Program-made: the position numbers and the translations under genes
In this document: piece after piece, positions 1 to 7,016 of the stretch
Position numbering within the stretch: the first letter of the stretch is position 1
Layout of the letters: every line of letters begins with the position of its first letter
NCBI GenBank assembly: GCA_039811865.1
Contig: JBDHZK010000051.1
Span: 1 to 17,674 of the forward strand
Origin: JBDHZK01 sp039811865
GTDB lineage: Bacteria; Actinomycetota; Actinomycetes; Propionibacteriales; Propionibacteriaceae
Direction of reading: 5' to 3'
DNA: 17,674 bases
Notes under the pieces: model-generated
What the model was told of the DNA's origin: nothing
Databases searched by the model: none
The model's input: the letters and a program-made list of their open reading frames with translations, nothing else

Positions 1-188
1 CCCTTCGGGGACGCGTCCAGGTTGGACTCGGCATCGCACGTAGCCAGGACGCAGAAGCGGGCCTGGGCGAGAAAGCTCCGGTCGTCCTCGGTGAGAGTGC
101 TGTGGACCTTCTCGACGGCCCGGGTGCTAGGCGGGGGCCCAAGCAGTCCGAGCAGTTGGTCGAGGCTGGTCACCGGGGTCTCGGTCAT
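1..188 (-). CDS. PPOX-class FMN-dependent flavoprotein, N-terminal part (runs off the left edge)
   Basis: The minus strand reads from an ATG at 188 to the window edge as 62 codons without a stop: an N-terminal stretch with LDQLLGLLG, then TLTEDDRSFLAQARFCVLAT and a following DAESNLDASPKG-type segment. The pattern 'FLAQARFCVLATCD..G..D.SPKG' is typical of the start of pyridoxamine-5'-phosphate-oxidase-like split-barrel flavoproteins, in particular the actinobacterial MSMEG_1061-type subgroup, which bind FMN or F420-like cofactors. The start is supported by TAGCCT (-10 type TANNNT) on the minus strand at 201-196, exactly 7 nt before the ATG, which suggests leaderless transcription. The gene diverges from the glycerate kinase. 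The FMN-binding and C-terminal halves lie outside the window, so the substrate cannot be assessed. Confidence 0.72.
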   Translation of the reverse strand, partial: MTETPVTSLDQLLGLLGPPPSTRAVEKVHSTLTEDDRSFLAQARFCVLATCDAESNLDASPK

Positions 189-195
189 GCCATCG

Positions 196-201
196 AGGCT
201 A
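196..201 (-). promoter_or_regulatory. -10 element (TAGCCT) of a probable leaderless promoter
   Basis: On the minus strand TAGCCT fits the actinobacterial TANNNT -10 consensus and sits 7 nt upstream of the ATG at 188. Transcription would begin at or next to the start codon. No Shine-Dalgarno-like sequence precedes that ATG. A palindrome, GCGGGT-TC-ACCCGC at 207-220, lies just upstream of the -10 and could be an operator or a chance hairpin. Confidence 0.45.
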
Positions 202-390
202 GCTTCGCGGGTTCACCCGCCGCCGGTCATTTCCTGGCGGGCTCACCACGCGTCCGTCCCTGGGATGGCGCGTCTGATCCACGGGCGGACTCCCTTGGCC
301 CGGCTGTCCACGGCGCCAGGAGAAATAGCTGGCGGGACGTGCGCCGCCGCGGGCGTCCAGGTGGGAACGTAGGCGCGGAAAGGAGCCGCC

Positions 391-1515
391 ATGCGCATCG
401 TTTTGGCCCCGGACTCGTTCAAGGAATCCATGTCCGCCGCCCAGGCCGTGGAAGCGATGGCGCGCGGGGTCCGCGGCGTCGTCCCGGATGCCGTCTGCAT
501 CCCGGCACCGATCGCGGACGGAGGCGAGGGGTTCGTCGCGGCGCTGGCCGCCCCGCTGGACGCGGAGGTGGTCGAAGTCACCGTTCGGGGGACGCTCGGA
601 CGCCCGCACGCCGCCCGCTTCGCCCTGGCCGGCGACCTGGCGGTGATCGAGGTGGCTGAGGCGGTCGGCATCGGTCAGATTCCACCGGCCGATCGCGACC
701 TCATGAACTCGGCCAGCCTCGGTGTGGGGGAACTGATCTTGTCCGCGCTCGATCGGGGGGCGCGGCGCCTCGTCGTCGGCCTCGGCGGCAGCGGCACGAA
801 CGACGGCGGCGCGGGCATGCTCGCCGCTCTGGGCGTTCGCTTGCTCGACGAGGCCGGGCGGGACGTCCCGCCGACTCCGAAAGGGCTTCGCCTCCTGGCG
901 AGCGTGGACGCGACCGGCCTCGACCCGCGCCTGGCCGGGGTCGAGTTCGAGATCGCGTCGGACGTGACCAACGTCCTGTGCGGGCCGGCCGGCGCCAGCG
1001 CGGTGTACGGGCCGCAGAAGGGGGCGAGTGGGGAACAGGTAGCCGAACTGGACGCGCTGCTGGGGCGATTCGCCGATCTGTCCGGACGCCACGGCGCGGC
1101 CGAGCAGCCCGGCGCGGGTGCAGCCGGGGGTCTGGGTTTCGCCCTGATCGCGTTCCTGGGGGCGGTGATGCGTCCGGGAATCGATGTGGTGATCGAGCTC
1201 ACTGCGCTGGAATCGCACCTGGTGGATGCCGACTTCGTCTTCACCGGCGAGGGCTCGCTCGATGCGCAGACCGCGATGGGCAAGGGGCCGCTGGGGATAG
1301 CGCTGGCGGCCAAACGGCACCGCGTGCCGGTGATCGGCTTCGGCGGGCGGGTCACGCCGGACGCGGACGTCCTGCTGGAGCAGGGCTTCGCGGCGCTCGT
1401 CCCGATCGTCCAGGGGGTGACCGACCTGCCGACCGCGCTCGCGGACGGTCCGGCGAACCTGGAGCGTGCTGTGGCGAGTGTCACCCGGCTGCTGATCGCG
1501 GGCGGCGCGCGATGA
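391..1515 (+). CDS. Glycerate kinase (GarK/GlxK-type, glycerate kinase type 1 family)
   Basis: Phosphorylates D-glycerate with ATP in the cytoplasm; family members yield 2-phosphoglycerate or 3-phosphoglycerate, feeding lower glycolysis. The 374 residues match the usual family length (about 370-385). Family signatures are intact: the N-terminus APDSFKESMSA (6-16), PIADGGEGF (40-48), GLGGSGTNDGGAGMLAALG (130-148), DVTNVLCGP (191-199) leading into VYGPQKGA (205-212), GAAGGLGF (243-250) and FTGEGSLDAQT (284-294). The start is fixed by a strong ribosome-binding site, GGAAAGGAG (377-385), 5 nt before the ATG. Its stop overlaps the next start by ATGA, so it is translationally coupled to the phosphodiesterase gene. 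The two reactions share no direct metabolite, though both lead to C3 intermediates. The plus-strand region upstream (189-390) shows no promoter I would defend. Confidence 0.95.
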   Translation: MRIVLAPDSFKESMSAAQAVEAMARGVRGVVPDAVCIPAPIADGGEGFVAALAAPLDAEVVEVTVRGTLGRPHAARFALAGDLAVIEVAEAVGIGQIPPADRDLMNSASLGVGELILSALDRGARRLVVGLGGSGTNDGGAGMLAALGVRLLDEAGRDVPPTPKGLRLLASVDATGLDPRLAGVEFEIASDVTNVLCGPAGASAVYGPQKGASGEQVAELDALLGRFADLSGRHGAAEQPGAGAAGGLGFALIAFLGAVMRPGIDVVIELTALESHLVDADFVFTGEGSLDAQTAMGKGPLGIALAAKRHRVPVIGFGGRVTPDADVLLEQGFAALVPIVQGVTDLPTALADGPANLERAVASVTRLLIAGGAR

Positions 1516-2177
1516 CCGCCGTCTGGGCTCACCGCGGCGCGAGCGCCGACTCGCCGGAGAACTCGCTCGCGGCGTTTGCGGGTGCGGTCGTCCAGGGGGC
1601 GGACGCGGTGGAGTTGGATGTCCACCTGTCCGCCGACAAGGTGGTGGTCGTCATCCACGACGAGACGGTCGACAAGACGACGTCCGGCTCGGGACGCGTC
1701 GACGAGTTCACCGCGCAGCAGCTGGCCGAGTTGGGCGTCCCTTCGCTGGCGGAGGTGTTCGCGCTGCTCGATCCCCACGGGATCGAGGTCAACGTCGAAC
1801 TCAAGGGCGGGGTTGGGCTCGAGGAGGCCGTTGCTGCCGTCGTGGCCGAGAAGGGCATGGCCGACCGCGTCTGGATCAGCGCCTTCGACCCCGCGCGGCT
1901 AGGCCGGATGCGCGATTCGGGGCTGCGTCTGGCGCTGCTCTACGAAGACCTGGCCGACCCGCTGGCTCAGGCCCGCGAACTCGGCGCCGCCGCGCTGCAC
2001 CCACCGTTCGCCGAGACGAGCGCGAGCTTGGTCGCGGCCGCCCACGCCGCCGGGATGCGCGTCCACCCGTGGACGTTGAACGATCCGGCGCAATGGAGCG
2101 CCGCCGTCGAGCTGGGAGTGGACGCCGTGATCACCGACCGCCCCGGGGCGATGCGTCAGGCGCTCGACGGCGCCTGA
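1512..2177 (+). CDS. Glycerophosphodiester phosphodiesterase (GDPD family)
   Basis: Hydrolyses glycerophosphodiesters to sn-glycerol 3-phosphate plus an alcohol, salvaging phospholipid head groups. The 221-residue protein has no signal peptide, so it resembles cytoplasmic UgpQ-type enzymes. Diagnostic motifs are present: HRG at 7-9, PEN at 15-17 (the metal-site E-N), ELD at 34-36, HD at 49-50, and the C-terminal barrel elements HPWTLND and VDAVITDRP. The ATG at 1512 overlaps the glycerate kinase stop by 4 bases, which selects it over the much longer open frame that runs upstream inside that gene. The family assignment is secure; the physiological diester is not determined. Confidence 0.93.
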   Translation: MTAVWAHRGASADSPENSLAAFAGAVVQGADAVELDVHLSADKVVVVIHDETVDKTTSGSGRVDEFTAQQLAELGVPSLAEVFALLDPHGIEVNVELKGGVGLEEAVAAVVAEKGMADRVWISAFDPARLGRMRDSGLRLALLYEDLADPLAQARELGAAALHPPFAETSASLVAAAHAAGMRVHPWTLNDPAQWSAAVELGVDAVITDRPGAMRQALDGA

Positions 2178-2234
2178 GACTCTGCCCGGCTGGGCCTCGA
2201 GCCGCGCCTGTCGGGGCGCGTTCGCGCGAGGGCA

Positions 2235-2240
2235 TAGCTT
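2235..2240 (+). promoter_or_regulatory. -10 element (TAGCTT) upstream of the DUF421 gene
   Basis: TAGCTT fits TANNNT and ends 5 nt before the GTG at 2246. The only purine-rich stretch before that GTG is GAGG, one base from the codon and too close to act as a normal Shine-Dalgarno. Leaderless or near-leaderless transcription is therefore likely and supports this start. Confidence 0.4.
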
Positions 2241-2245
2241 GAGGC

Positions 2246-2848
2246 GTGCTCTCGCTGCTCGTGCCGCTGGACGGCAACACGCTGGCCAACCTGTTCGACC
2301 TGCCGATGAGTGTCTGGGAGAAGGTGGCGCGGACGATCCTGGTCTACCTGGGGATCACCATCATTCTCCGGTTGGTGGGGAAGCGGCTGATGGCCCAGAT
2401 GAACAACATGGACCTCGTGGTCGTCTTGTTGTTGTCGAACGTCGTTCAGAACGCCATCATCGGCAACGACAACTCGCTGACCGGTGGGCTCCTCGGCGCC
2501 CTGGTCCTCGTGGTCTTCAACGCGCTGCTCGACCGGTTGGCGCAGGCCTGGCCCACGCTCAAGTGGCTCCTGGACGGCAAGCCCGCCGACGTGATCACCG
2601 ACGGAAAGATCGATCACGTGGCCGTGACCCGCCTGGGCATCACCGACAACGAGCTGGTCGCGGCCCTGCGCCAGCAGGGCGCGGACGCGGCTCACGAGGT
2701 CCAGCGGGCGGCGCTGCTGCCGTCCGGTGAACTGATGGTGAAGCTGAAGCGCGGCGAGCAGTCGGCCACGCGCGACGAGTTGACCGCGGCCGTTGCTGAA
2801 ATCAAGGCCTACTTGGACGAACGGCTCAAACCTGCTTCGGACTCCTGA
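2246..2848 (+). CDS. DUF421/YetF-like membrane protein
   Basis: A 200-residue protein of the DUF421 (YetF/YcaP) family; molecular function is poorly defined. Hydrophobic segments lie at about 28-44 and at 55-72/78-95, with the family core GKRLMAQMNNMDLVVVLLLS (45-64) followed by NVVQNAIIGND (65-75). The C-terminal cytoplasmic part (about 108-170) has the family's small repeated motif: DGK (110, 119), LGITDNELVAALRQQG and AALLPSGELMVKLK. A charged C-terminal tail may form a helix. The GTG start is chosen because of the TAGCTT -10 just upstream. It stands apart from the GDPD gene (68-base gap) and probably has its own promoter. Members elsewhere are linked to spore or stress membranes, but nothing here shows a specific role. 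Confidence 0.88.
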   Translation: MLSLLVPLDGNTLANLFDLPMSVWEKVARTILVYLGITIILRLVGKRLMAQMNNMDLVVVLLLSNVVQNAIIGNDNSLTGGLLGALVLVVFNALLDRLAQAWPTLKWLLDGKPADVITDGKIDHVAVTRLGITDNELVAALRQQGADAAHEVQRAALLPSGELMVKLKRGEQSATRDELTAAVAEIKAYLDERLKPASDS

Positions 2849-2995
2849 TCGATGGGACGCCGGGCTCGGTGGGCGGTGTCATCAACGCGCCGCGCGGATT
2901 GAGGGCCGGCCGGCAGGCACCATCTGGGGGAGTCGATTCCGGCCCGATTCCCGGCGCCGCAGCGTCCCGGCCTGGTTGTCGCCGGCCCCCGCGAG

Positions 2996-3001
2996 TACCC
3001 T
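2996..3001 (+). promoter_or_regulatory. -10 element (TACCCT) for the kinase-LuxR fusion gene
   Basis: TACCCT matches TANNNT. Transcription about 7 nt downstream would start near 3008, exactly where the ribosome-binding site AAGGGGGAG (3008-3016) begins, giving a very short leader before the GTG at 3022. This is inferred from spacing only. Confidence 0.35.
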
Positions 3002-3021
3002 CGCCGCAAGGGGGAGATGTC

Positions 3022-4824
3022 GTGACCGCTTCACGAGGATGTGATGGGCGACCGGCGGCAGTCGACCGAGCCGCACGCTCGCGCGACGGCTTGGAGACCT
3101 TGACCGCGCTAGCCAACGAACTGGCCGGTGAGTTTCGGCTACGACCGCTGTTGCAGCGCATCCTGCTCAGCGCCACCGAGTTGCTGGACTGCACCAGCGG
3201 TTCGATCTGCCTGATCGACCAGGCCGAACACACCTACCGCAAGGAGATCGACCTAGATGACGGCTGTCACGCCGGGAGGTCGTTCCCGCTCGACGAGGGG
3301 GTCACCGGTGCGGTCGCCCGCGCCGGGGGGACGGTGATTTTCGACAGCTACGCCGACGTCCCGTTCGGACATATCGACCCCGATGAGCCGAGATACACGA
3401 GGGGTGTGATCGGGGTACCCATCCGGCTCAACGCGGAGTTGATCGGTGCCGTGATCGTGTTCGCCCGAGCAGGTCGGGCCGCCTTCGACGACGAGGACGC
3501 GTCCCGCCTGCAACGTTTCGCGATCCATGCGGCCATCGCCATGGCGAACGCTCGGCTGCACGAGGAGGCGGCCAACCGCGCCAAGCAGGCAGCGGTCTCG
3601 GCCGAACGAGAACGTTCGATGCTCGAGGTCCACGACGCCATCGGACGTGGGCTGGCGGCGCTGATGGTGCGGTTGCGCGAGGCCCAGCAACTCGCGGCCA
3701 GGGGCCAGGACGTGACCGCGGCGCTGCTGCGAGCGCAGCGCGCGGTGAGCGACACCCTGGACGAAGGGCGCCGCGCGGTCATGGGACTTGGACCGGCCCT
3801 GTTGGAGGGGCGTTCCATCGACGAGGCAATCCAGCTGGAGCTGGACTGGGCTTGCGCAACCGCGGGCGTCGAGACGAGCTTTCGGGTGTTCGGAAGCCGG
3901 CGCGACGTCGTCCAGGAGGTGTCGCTGCAGTTGATCCGGATCGTTCAGGAGTGCCTGGCCAACGTCGCCCAGCACGCCGAGGCCAAGTCGGTCCGGGTGG
4001 GGCTGGTATTCGGCACCGACGGTGTGGCGGTGATCGTCGAGGACGACGGGATCGGGTTCGACGTCGCCTCCGTGGACTTGCGCGGGGTCGGGTTGGCGGG
4101 CCTGGTTGCCCGCGCAGCCCAGGTCGGCGGCCGACTCCACATCGACTCGACGCCGGGGTGGGGGACCCGGATCCGGGCCGATCTGCCGTGGGAGAGCAGT
4201 CCGAGGAATCCGGAGAACCCGCGCCTGCGCGTCCTCGTCGCGCACGACCAGCCGGCGATGCTGGCCGGCCTCGTTCGGCTGATCGCCCACGCCGAGCCGG
4301 GCGTCCACGTAGTCGCCGAGGTGAGCGAGTTTGCTGCGGCGGTGGATGCGGCCAGGCTGCTTCGGCCCGATGTCGTCGTCGCAGGGATGCGGTTGGCCAC
4401 GCCCGAGGCGACCCTGGTCCGTGCGCTTCGTGAGGTCGACCCCGACGTCGCCGTGGTCGCTGTCAACGACGATCCGGCCGCCGAGGCCGACATGCGCGCC
4501 TGGGCCGGGGACGGCGTCCGGGGCTTCGTCCAGCGCGACGTGGACGCAACCTCGCTGGGCCGGGCGGTGATGGCGGCGGCCCGGGGCGATGCGCTCGTGT
4601 TCGGCGAGCTGTTGGAACGGCTCGGCGGTGCGCCGGTGGTTGATCCGAATCGGCTCACGCATCGCGAGTTCGAGGTGCGGCGGTTGCTCGGCCAAGGTTT
4701 GGCCGACAAGCAGATCTCCTCCCGACTAGGGATCTCGGTGAAGACCGTGGAGAAGCACGTCGGCTCGATCCTGCGCAAGGAGAGCGTGCGCTCTCGGGTC
4801 GAGTTGTTGGTCCGGCCGAGTTAG
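3022..4824 (+). CDS. Fused GAF sensor histidine kinase with degenerate receiver and LuxR-type HTH
   Basis: A 600-residue soluble protein joining a two-component pair in one chain. GAF domain, about 24-180. HisKA_3-type dimerisation region with phospho-acceptor H204 in LEVHDAIGRGLAALMVRL. HATPase domain, about 295-390, with N-box N314 (IVQECLANVAQHA), DDGIGFD (341-347), a G2-like GVGLAGL and GWGTRI (379-384). Receiver-like domain, about 402-525. LuxR/NarL HTH, 545-600 (LTHREFEVRRLLGQGLADKQ, then KTVEKHV). The kinase looks complete. The receiver does not: the position after RPDVVVA is G455, not Asp; the acidic pair is H408-D409; the Lys position is R505. The GTG at 3022 is preferred because of the ribosome-binding site 5 nt upstream; the frame stays open upstream to 2869 with low-complexity sequence. 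No membrane segment is present, so the GAF probably senses a cytoplasmic or gaseous ligand; target promoters are unknown. A NarL-type kinase-regulator fusion is secure; the signalling mode is inference. Confidence 0.9.
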   Translation: MTASRGCDGRPAAVDRAARSRDGLETLTALANELAGEFRLRPLLQRILLSATELLDCTSGSICLIDQAEHTYRKEIDLDDGCHAGRSFPLDEGVTGAVARAGGTVIFDSYADVPFGHIDPDEPRYTRGVIGVPIRLNAELIGAVIVFARAGRAAFDDEDASRLQRFAIHAAIAMANARLHEEAANRAKQAAVSAERERSMLEVHDAIGRGLAALMVRLREAQQLAARGQDVTAALLRAQRAVSDTLDEGRRAVMGLGPALLEGRSIDEAIQLELDWACATAGVETSFRVFGSRRDVVQEVSLQLIRIVQECLANVAQHAEAKSVRVGLVFGTDGVAVIVEDDGIGFDVASVDLRGVGLAGLVARAAQVGGRLHIDSTPGWGTRIRADLPWESSPRNPENPRLRVLVAHDQPAMLAGLVRLIAHAEPGVHVVAEVSEFAAAVDAARLLRPDVVVAGMRLATPEATLVRALREVDPDVAVVAVNDDPAAEADMRAWAGDGVRGFVQRDVDATSLGRAVMAAARGDALVFGELLERLGGAPVVDPNRLTHREFEVRRLLGQGLADKQISSRLGISVKTVEKHVGSILRKESVRSRVELLVRPS

Positions 4825-4937
4825 CTCAACGCCCGCACAGCCCGGATCGAGCCAAGCACCGGGCCACGCGCTGCCCGCTATGCCTGGGCGGGCGACTGAG
4901 GCCGGCAAGGGCACCCGTGGCCAGCGCTTTGGAACGT

Positions 4938-4956
4938 GGGGCCGGGGTTTGGCCCC
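4938..4956 (+). terminator. Candidate terminator hairpin after the kinase-LuxR gene
   Basis: GGGGCC, a 7-base loop and GGCCCC form a perfect 6-bp stem about 115 bases past the stop codon. There is no U-tract, as is common in high-GC actinobacteria. It could equally be part of the GC-rich structured gap. Confidence 0.3.
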
Positions 4957-4963
4957 CGTCAGA

Positions 4964-5051
4964 TGTGAAAACGTGCGGCCAGTCCTAGCCCCCGTGCGGC
5001 CGACAAGGCGAAGACTGATCCAGGGGCCGCCATGCGCCGCAACTTTTCACG
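4964..5051. repeat. Inverted-repeat element, copy 1 (degenerate right arm)
   Basis: The left arm TGTGAAAACGTGCGGC (4964-4979) is identical to the left arm of a second element at 11254. The right arm GCCGCAACTTTTCACG (5036-5051) matches the reverse complement at 13 of 16 positions. The 88-base element lies between the kinase-LuxR gene and the aldolase operon. Its interior differs from copy 2, so only ends and length are conserved. It is compatible with a small non-coding palindromic or MITE-like repeat. Confidence 0.65.
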
Positions 5052-5285
5052 CGGGGAGCCCCGCCGGCCGCCAGGGGCGGCGTCCGAGAGGACGCTCCCT
5101 GGGGTGCCGCTCCCGAGCGCGATCACGATCGGCTTCGACAAGGCGACCCCCTTGAGGGGAGCGGGCTTGAGCCAGTCGCGGATCAGGACGTGCCGACCTC
5201 GGTTGCCAAGGCGTCACCAGCAAGTTCGTTGCTCCGTGGGCCAGCGCAGCGGTCGGCGTCGGGGCGGGTGACCGATCCCCCATGT

Positions 5286-5306
5286 CGACCCGCACAAGTG
5301 GGGTCG
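5286..5306 (+). promoter_or_regulatory. Inverted repeat upstream of the aldolase-operon promoter
   Basis: CGACCC (5286-5291) and GGGTCG (5301-5306) form a perfect 6-bp dyad with a 9-base spacer, about 36 bases upstream of the -10 at 5342. Position and spacing suit an operator for the operon's regulator, but no regulator gene adjoins the operon and the family cannot be named. Confidence 0.25.
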
Positions 5307-5341
5307 GGTAATTCCCCATACCCCGGCGACGGGGGCGCGAC

Positions 5342-5347
5342 TAGCTT
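5342..5347 (+). promoter_or_regulatory. -10 element (TAGCTT) of the aldolase-DhaLK operon
   Basis: TAGCTT fits TANNNT, as at 2235-2240. Transcription would start near 5354, leaving a leader of about 35 nt that contains the ribosome-binding site AGGAG (5378-5382), 6 nt before the ATG. No clear -35 hexamer is visible. Confidence 0.4.
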
Positions 5348-5388
5348 CGCCATTAGGCCAACGAGGGCCCAACATTCAGGAGCGCAAC

Positions 5389-6246
5389 ATGCCAGTGCAG
5401 CCTTTGCGCGAGATCCTGCGCCCCGCGTTTGAGGAGCGCTACGGGGTTCCGGCAATCAACATCGTGAACGACCTGACAATGGAAAGCGTCCTGGGCGGGG
5501 CGGTGGAGGCTAGGTCGCCGGTCATCGTGCAGACCTCGGTGAAGACGGTAAAGACGATCACCGCGCCGGTCCTGATCGCGATGTGGAACGCGATGACGGC
5601 CGGCATCGAGGTGCCCACCTGCCTGCACCTGGACCACTGTCCCGACCGTGACGTCATCACCGAGTGCCTGCGCGCCGGCTGGGGCTCGGTCCTGTTCGAC
5701 GCCTCCACCCTGCCGGTGGAGGAGAACCAGCGGCAGACGATCGAGGTCGTCGCGCAGGCTCGCCGGCACGGCGCGGATGTGGAAGGCGAGATCGAGTCCA
5801 TCACCGGTCAGGAGGACGGCATCGGTTCGGACGAAGACGCGAAGCGGCAGACCCTTCAGGTCAGCCTGCGCTACCTGGACGCCACGGGCGTCGACTGCTT
5901 CGCCCCGCTGATCGGCAACGCTCACGGCACCTACAAGCGGGCGCCGATCCTGGACTTCCAGCGGGTCTCCGATCTCATCGCCGCGCACCCCGTCCCCATC
6001 GCGCTGCACGGCGGCAGCGGGCTGTCCGACGAGCAGTTTCGCGAGTGCATCGCCCGCGGCTGCGCGAAGGTGAACATCTCCACGGCGCTGAAGGAGACCT
6101 TCATGCAGTCGAGCCTCGCGTACCTGAAGACCGCCGAGGCAGCCAACAAGTGGGATCCGCCTTCGCTGTTCCGCCCGGTGAGCCAGGCGGTGCGTGAGCT
6201 GACCGTCCACTTCGCCGAGTTGTTCGGCAGCGCAGGCAAGGCCTGA
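5389..6246 (+). CDS. Class II (zinc-dependent) ketose-bisphosphate aldolase
   Basis: Catalyses reversible aldol cleavage of a ketose 1,6-bisphosphate (fructose, tagatose or a related sugar) to DHAP and an aldehyde. The 285 residues are the length of the shorter KbaY/GatY/IolJ-like branch. Visible motifs: HLDHC at 80-84 (catalytic D82, zinc ligand H83), FDAST (103-107) with EEN (111-113), EGEIESI (132-138), GNAHGTYK (176-183, zinc H179), LHGGSG (206-211, zinc H207) and KVNISTALK (227-235). The usual HLDHG glycine is Cys84. The first gene of a six-gene plus-strand operon, it has a good AGGAG ribosome-binding site. Next to DhaKL it most likely handles DHAP made from dihydroxyacetone. The exact sugar bisphosphate cannot be told from sequence; sedoheptulose or tagatose types are alternatives. 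Confidence 0.9.
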   Translation: MPVQPLREILRPAFEERYGVPAINIVNDLTMESVLGGAVEARSPVIVQTSVKTVKTITAPVLIAMWNAMTAGIEVPTCLHLDHCPDRDVITECLRAGWGSVLFDASTLPVEENQRQTIEVVAQARRHGADVEGEIESITGQEDGIGSDEDAKRQTLQVSLRYLDATGVDCFAPLIGNAHGTYKRAPILDFQRVSDLIAAHPVPIALHGGSGLSDEQFRECIARGCAKVNISTALKETFMQSSLAYLKTAEAANKWDPPSLFRPVSQAVRELTVHFAELFGSAGKA

Positions 6247-6247
6247 A

Positions 6248-7003
6248 ATGCCCGCCCTGATCTTCGATTGTGACGGCGTCCTGGCCGACACCGAGCGCGA
6301 CGGCCACCTACCCGCGTTCAACGCCGCCTTCGCCGAGTTCGGTCTGCCCATCGTCTGGAGCCCTGACGACTACGCCAAGCTGCTGCAGATCGGCGGCGGC
6401 AAGGAACGCATCGCCAGCGTCCTGGACGACGACTCCTTGACTTCCCACGGCATGGCGACCGACCCCCAGGGGCGGGCCGAGTTGCTGCGACGTCTGCACC
6501 TGCGCAAGACCGAGCTGTTCAAGGCTCGCGTCGAACAGGGGCTCCTCCCGGGACGTCCAGGCATCGCTCGGCTGATCGCCGAGGCCCTCGGCTCCGGATG
6601 GACGGTTGCGGTCGCGTCCACTTCGGCGCCGGCCTCGGTGAAGGCGGTGCTGAGCCATGCCGTGGGGCCTGAGCTGGCCGGGCGGGTGCACGTTTTCGCC
6701 GGCGACATCGTGGCGGCGAAGAAGCCCGCGCCCGACATCTATCTCAAGGTCTTGGCCGACCTGGCGCTCGACCCGAGCCAGTGCGTCGTCATCGAGGACA
6801 GCGCCATCGGGCTGCGGGCCGCGAGCGCCGCCGGCCTTCCCACGGTGGTGACCAAGAGCGCCTTTACCGGCGACGAGGACTTCGACGAAGCAGTCCTCGT
6901 CTTGGCCCACCTTGGTGACCCCGACAACCCGGTCGAGCACCCGCGGCTGCCGGCTGCGATGGTCCGGCTCGCCGACCTGGACGCATTGATCCACAACACC
7001 TAG
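6248..7003 (+). CDS. HAD-superfamily phosphatase, CbbY-like
   Basis: A 251-residue HAD subfamily IA phosphatase. Motif I is IFDCDGVLADTE (nucleophile D7, acid/base D9), motif II the serine in VASTS (121-125), motif III the lysine in AAKKPAPD (156-163), and motif IV VIEDSAIG (181-188). The cap contains GGGKERI (49-55). GGKERI is a hallmark of CbbY, the xylulose-1,5-bisphosphate phosphatase of Calvin-cycle bacteria, so a sugar bisphosphate is the likely substrate. The ATG comes one base after the aldolase stop, with no strong Shine-Dalgarno, implying coupling. The aldolase plus CbbY-like pair recalls cbb operons, but no RuBisCO or phosphoribulokinase gene is in the window. A phosphoglycolate or beta-phosphoglucomutase-like activity is less likely but not excluded. 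Confidence 0.85.
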   Translation: MPALIFDCDGVLADTERDGHLPAFNAAFAEFGLPIVWSPDDYAKLLQIGGGKERIASVLDDDSLTSHGMATDPQGRAELLRRLHLRKTELFKARVEQGLLPGRPGIARLIAEALGSGWTVAVASTSAPASVKAVLSHAVGPELAGRVHVFAGDIVAAKKPAPDIYLKVLADLALDPSQCVVIEDSAIGLRAASAAGLPTVVTKSAFTGDEDFDEAVLVLAHLGDPDNPVEHPRLPAAMVRLADLDALIHNT

Positions 7004-7016
7004 CTAGGAGAACGAA

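Larger units (their letters stand above)
4825..5388. other. 564-base region without a credible gene, rich in hairpins
   Basis: Open frames here are short, mutually overlapping on both strands and lack recognisable motifs or good ribosome-binding sites. What is visible: a candidate terminator (4938-4956), inverted-repeat element copy 1 (4964-5051), and a run of hairpins: GCGGGG-AG-CCCCGC (5051-5064), GCGTCC-GAGA-GGACGC (5080-5095), CCCCT-TG-AGGGG (5148-5159) and CGACCC/GGGTCG (5286-5306). The aldolase operon promoter lies at the 3' end. It could hold an unrecognised structured RNA or decayed repeats. Confidence 0.6.

Noticed and set aside
2869..3021. An upstream extension of the kinase-LuxR gene (51 extra codons)
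   Set aside because: The extension is Pro/Gly/Arg-rich and lies over a plausible -10. The GTG at 3022 has a strong ribosome-binding site at proper spacing.
3253..4695. A 480-codon minus-strand open frame opposite the kinase-LuxR gene
   Set aside because: Compositional shadow; the plus-strand protein has recognisable kinase and HTH motifs across the whole stretch.
5032..5271. A 79-codon ORF starting MRRNFSRGEP in the gap before the aldolase
   Set aside because: Its start lies in the right arm of the inverted-repeat element, and there is no good ribosome-binding site or family motif. Overlapping ORFs on both strands look equally random.
5286..5388. A possible riboswitch in front of the aldolase operon
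   Set aside because: The leader after the predicted -10 is only about 35 nt, and the upstream dyad matches no riboswitch class I know.
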